From Planctomycetaceae bacterium (lineage in GTDB: Bacteria; Planctomycetota; Planctomycetia; Planctomycetales; Planctomycetaceae), in NCBI GenBank assembly GCA_027000105.1, contig JALTOP010000087.1, positions 1 to 7,132 on the forward strand: a stretch of 7,132 bases of DNA. The letters are read 5' to 3'. The notes beneath the pieces were generated by a model. It saw nothing but the letters and a program-made list of their open reading frames with translations. It was not told the origin of the DNA and searched no databases. Of the stretch, positions 5,465-7,132 are shown in pieces (position 1 is the first letter of the stretch; each line of letters opens with the position of its first letter). A program made the translations under genes and the position numbers.

Positions 5465-6884
5465 ACCCGGCAGCAGATTGCCCCTGGGCTTCATACTGAT
5501 TCAATTTGTTGTAAAGCGTTTTTAGTGCAATACCGAGTTGACGCGCGGTCTGCGGTTTATCGCCACCATTTCTTTCGAGTGCTTTCATGATGACTTCCTG
5601 TTCGATGTCGCGCAGAGTACGCGGCTCTTCCTGAGGTGGTTCGGGTGCGACCGCTACTTCCGGTTCCGGTTGACGATGGATGGTGATGCTCTTTTTGTTC
5701 GTCACGCTCATCGGCAGGTGTTCCGGGTAGATGGTATGTCCACCGGAAAGAATCACCGCGTGCTCGATGGCGTTGGCCAGTTCCCGAACATTTCCGGTCC
5801 AGACATGGGCCTTCAAAGTTTCGATCGCTTCGGGGGAAAGAATGTTGTCCGGAACTTCGGCTCTTTTCAGATGACGGGCCACCAGGCTTTTCGCCAATAG
5901 CGGGATATCATCCTGTCGCTCGCGAAGAGGGGGTAACTGAATTTGAAAAGTGTTGATTCGAAAATAGAGATCCTCACGAAAAGTTCCCTCGGCAACCATT
6001 TCTTTCAGATCCCGATTGGTTGCGCAGACGATGCGAACATCGACGTGAAAGACGTCATTTTCGCCGACGCGACGGATCTCACCCGATTCCAGAAATCGAA
6101 GCATTTTCACCTGCATGTTTTTATCGAGTTCGCCCAGTTCATCCAGAAACAGTGTCCCTCCGTTGGCGACTTCAAACAGGCCCTTTCGGGCAGTTTCAGC
6201 CCCGGTGAATGCTCCTTTTCGGTGTCCGAAAAATTCACTCTCAACGAGATTTTCCGGCAACGCACCACAGTTGACCGCAACGAATGGCATTTCCGAGCGG
6301 TTTGATTCCTCATGTATTCTGCGTGCGACCAATTCCTTGCCAGTTCCTGTTTCGCCCAGAACCAGAACAGCGGAATCGGAAGGGGCAACTTTGGAAATGG
6401 TCTGCTTTACCTGCTGCATGGCGGGAGATTCTCCGACCAGTTTTGCAGTCCCTTCGACCGCCTTGAGACGGGTTTCCAACGCGATCGCCTTGTTGGTCAA
6501 ATTGCGTCTATCGCTGACACGACGAAGAACGTTTGCAATCGTCACCAGTTTGCACGGTTTCGGAATAAAATCGTAAGCTCCCTTTCGAATCGCTTTGATA
6601 GCCGCCTCCATGCTGCCATGCCCGGTGCTGATGATGATCTCCGTCTCGGGCGAAACCTGCTTGATGTGATCGACAACATCCCACCCGCTCAAACCGGGCA
6701 TTCGCAGGTCGATGATGGCTGCATCAAAACTGTTTTTCTCCAACGCCTTTAGCGCAGACTCTCCATCTTCACAAATAGTGGCATCGTGCCCCATGCGAGG
6801 GAGTTCCAGTTTCATGACATCTCGAATCAGAGGTTCATCGTCAACAAACAGAACACGTAACTTGGCAGCGGAAGGCGAATTCAA
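5463..6884 (-). CDS. Sigma-54-dependent NtrC-family response regulator (REC-AAA+-FIS)
   Basis: This is a cytoplasmic transcription activator of 473 residues. It is phosphorylated by a sensor kinase and uses ATP hydrolysis to open sigma-54 promoters. The receiver domain (about 10-122) has D15/D16, phospho-acceptor D59, T87 and K109. The AAA+ domain (about 148-375) has Walker A GETGTGKE (177-184), sigma-54-contacting GAFTGA (224-229), Walker B LFLDE (245-249) and arginine-finger region FREDLYFR (302-309), all intact. After a Pro/Glu-rich linker (about 404-422), a FIS-type helix-turn-helix (about 424-464, TARQLGIALKTLYNKL) binds DNA. The start is TTG: an in-frame TAG lies two codons upstream, AAGGAG sits 6 bases before it, and the next Met (residue 24) would remove D15/D16. 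No kinase gene is adjacent within the window, so the signal and regulon are unknown. The nearest downstream gene on its strand is the small secreted protein. Confidence 0.95.
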   Translation of the reverse strand: MNSPSAAKLRVLFVDDEPLIRDVMKLELPRMGHDATICEDGESALKALEKNSFDAAIIDLRMPGLSGWDVVDHIKQVSPETEIIISTGHGSMEAAIKAIRKGAYDFIPKPCKLVTIANVLRRVSDRRNLTNKAIALETRLKAVEGTAKLVGESPAMQQVKQTISKVAPSDSAVLVLGETGTGKELVARRIHEESNRSEMPFVAVNCGALPENLVESEFFGHRKGAFTGAETARKGLFEVANGGTLFLDELGELDKNMQVKMLRFLESGEIRRVGENDVFHVDVRIVCATNRDLKEMVAEGTFREDLYFRINTFQIQLPPLRERQDDIPLLAKSLVARHLKRAEVPDNILSPEAIETLKAHVWTGNVRELANAIEHAVILSGGHTIYPEHLPMSVTNKKSITIHRQPEPEVAVAPEPPQEEPRTLRDIEQEVIMKALERNGGDKPQTARQLGIALKTLYNKLNQYEAQGQSAAG

Positions 6885-6890
6885 AGTCTA

Positions 6891-6896
6891 CTCCTT
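6891..6896 (-). promoter_or_regulatory. Strong ribosome binding site for the TTG start of the regulator
   Basis: In minus sense AAGGAG lies 6 bases before the TTG at 6884-6882. The TAG stop at 6890-6888 lies in frame between them, so no upstream start in this frame is possible from here. Confidence 0.85.
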
Positions 6897-6930
6897 GACA
6901 CCGAATTACCATAAATAATGGAATAAGACG

Positions 6931-6946
6931 GATTCATCCATGAATC
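6931..6946. promoter_or_regulatory. Short dyad upstream of the regulator, possible operator
   Basis: GATTCAT (6931-6937) and ATGAATC (6940-6946) are perfect 7-base arms separated by CC, 47 bases before the TTG start. Size and position suit a dimeric repressor or autoregulatory site. This is inference from symmetry and position only. Confidence 0.4.
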
Positions 6947-6974
6947 AGTGGTGGGTCAAAACGTGACGGGAATT

Positions 6975-6985
6975 TGGAACAACTC
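6975..6985 (-). repeat. GAGTTGTTCCA repeat, copy upstream of the regulator
   Basis: The third copy of the 11-base word, 91 bases before the regulator start and between the two dyads. Confidence 0.5.
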
Positions 6986-6991
6986 AAGTCA

Positions 6992-7040
6992 TTATCAACA
7001 CGTTGTCGACATTCAGTTCGACGTGAGAAGCGGTTGATAA
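6992..7040. promoter_or_regulatory. Long interrupted dyad upstream of the regulator
   Basis: The outer arms TTATCAAC (6992-6999) and GTTGATAA (7033-7040) are perfect complements. Nested inside, ACG (7000-7002) plus TCGA (7006-7009) pair with TCGACGT (7018-7024), leaving bulges of 3 and 8 bases. That gives 15 pairs in 49 bases. No T-run follows on either strand, so an operator or activator site is likelier than a terminator. Confidence 0.4.
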
Positions 7041-7132
7041 CAGATTCCAGAAATCAAGGCAATTCGAGTTTATGCATTTTTTTTGCGAAGTGGACTGCGG
7101 TGTTTAATCGCTGCCGGATAAACGAGCGAGAA

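Larger units (their letters stand above)
6885..7132 (-). other. Upstream region of the response regulator gene
   Basis: No gene is supported in these 248 bases. They hold the regulator's ribosome binding site, two dyads (6931-6946, 6992-7040), one GAGTTGTTCCA copy (6975-6985) and a T8 run on the plus strand (7077-7084). A minus-strand GATAAT (6996-6991) matches a -10 box at 5 of 6 bases but has no matching -35. A TTGACC (6959-6954) has only a poor -10 (TGAATC) 17 bases further. The promoter is therefore not identified. Confidence 0.5.

Noticed and set aside
6895..6923. Plus-strand TTGACA at 6895-6900 as a rightward promoter
   Set aside because: No suitable -10 at 16-18 bases and no plus-strand gene follows in the window.
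7077..7084. T8 run as a terminator
   Set aside because: No stable stem lies immediately upstream on the plus strand.

Overview
The window reads as ordinary chromosomal DNA of moderate GC from a bacterium. It has six confident protein genes and no rRNA, tRNA, CRISPR array, insertion sequence or phage gene. The best taxonomic guess is a planctomycete. That rests on a pyrophosphate-type phosphofructokinase, a short secreted carboxypeptidase-regulatory-like protein of a kind I associate with Planctomycetes, and an NtrC-family regulator with a TTG start. This is inference, because no marker gene is present.

Left half, plus strand. An M24 Xaa-Pro peptidase (87-1193) is followed by accB (1411-1962), accC (2045-3382) and a PPi-type 6-phosphofructokinase (3527-4558). 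AccB and AccC are the biotin carrier and biotin carboxylase subunits of acetyl-CoA carboxylase; the carboxyltransferase genes accA/accD are not in the window. The peptidase-accB-accC order resembles the yqhT-efp-accB-accC neighbourhood of Firmicutes, but without efp. The 217-base gap before accB holds two clean hairpins and a weak promoter candidate. The 144-base gap before the phosphofructokinase gene holds a bulged inverted repeat overlapping a tandem 8-base repeat. A strong intrinsic terminator at 4591-4626 closes the plus-strand block and probably also serves the convergent gene on the other side.

Right half, minus strand. A sigma-54-dependent NtrC-type response regulator (6884-5463, REC-AAA+-FIS, TTG start) is followed by a small secreted protein with a carboxypeptidase-regulatory-like beta domain and a hydrophobic tail (5166-4648). 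The 297 bases between them contain a bulged hairpin. The 248 bases upstream of the regulator contain two dyads, a candidate promoter/operator region. An 11-base word (GAGTTGTTCCA, minus sense) occurs three times on this strand, always at a gene edge or in an intergenic region.

I see no strong evidence of an undescribed multi-gene system. The second-look items are mostly non-coding: the accB leader hairpins, the repeats upstream of the phosphofructokinase gene, the dyads upstream of the regulator, and the unexplained secreted protein with its long structured leader.
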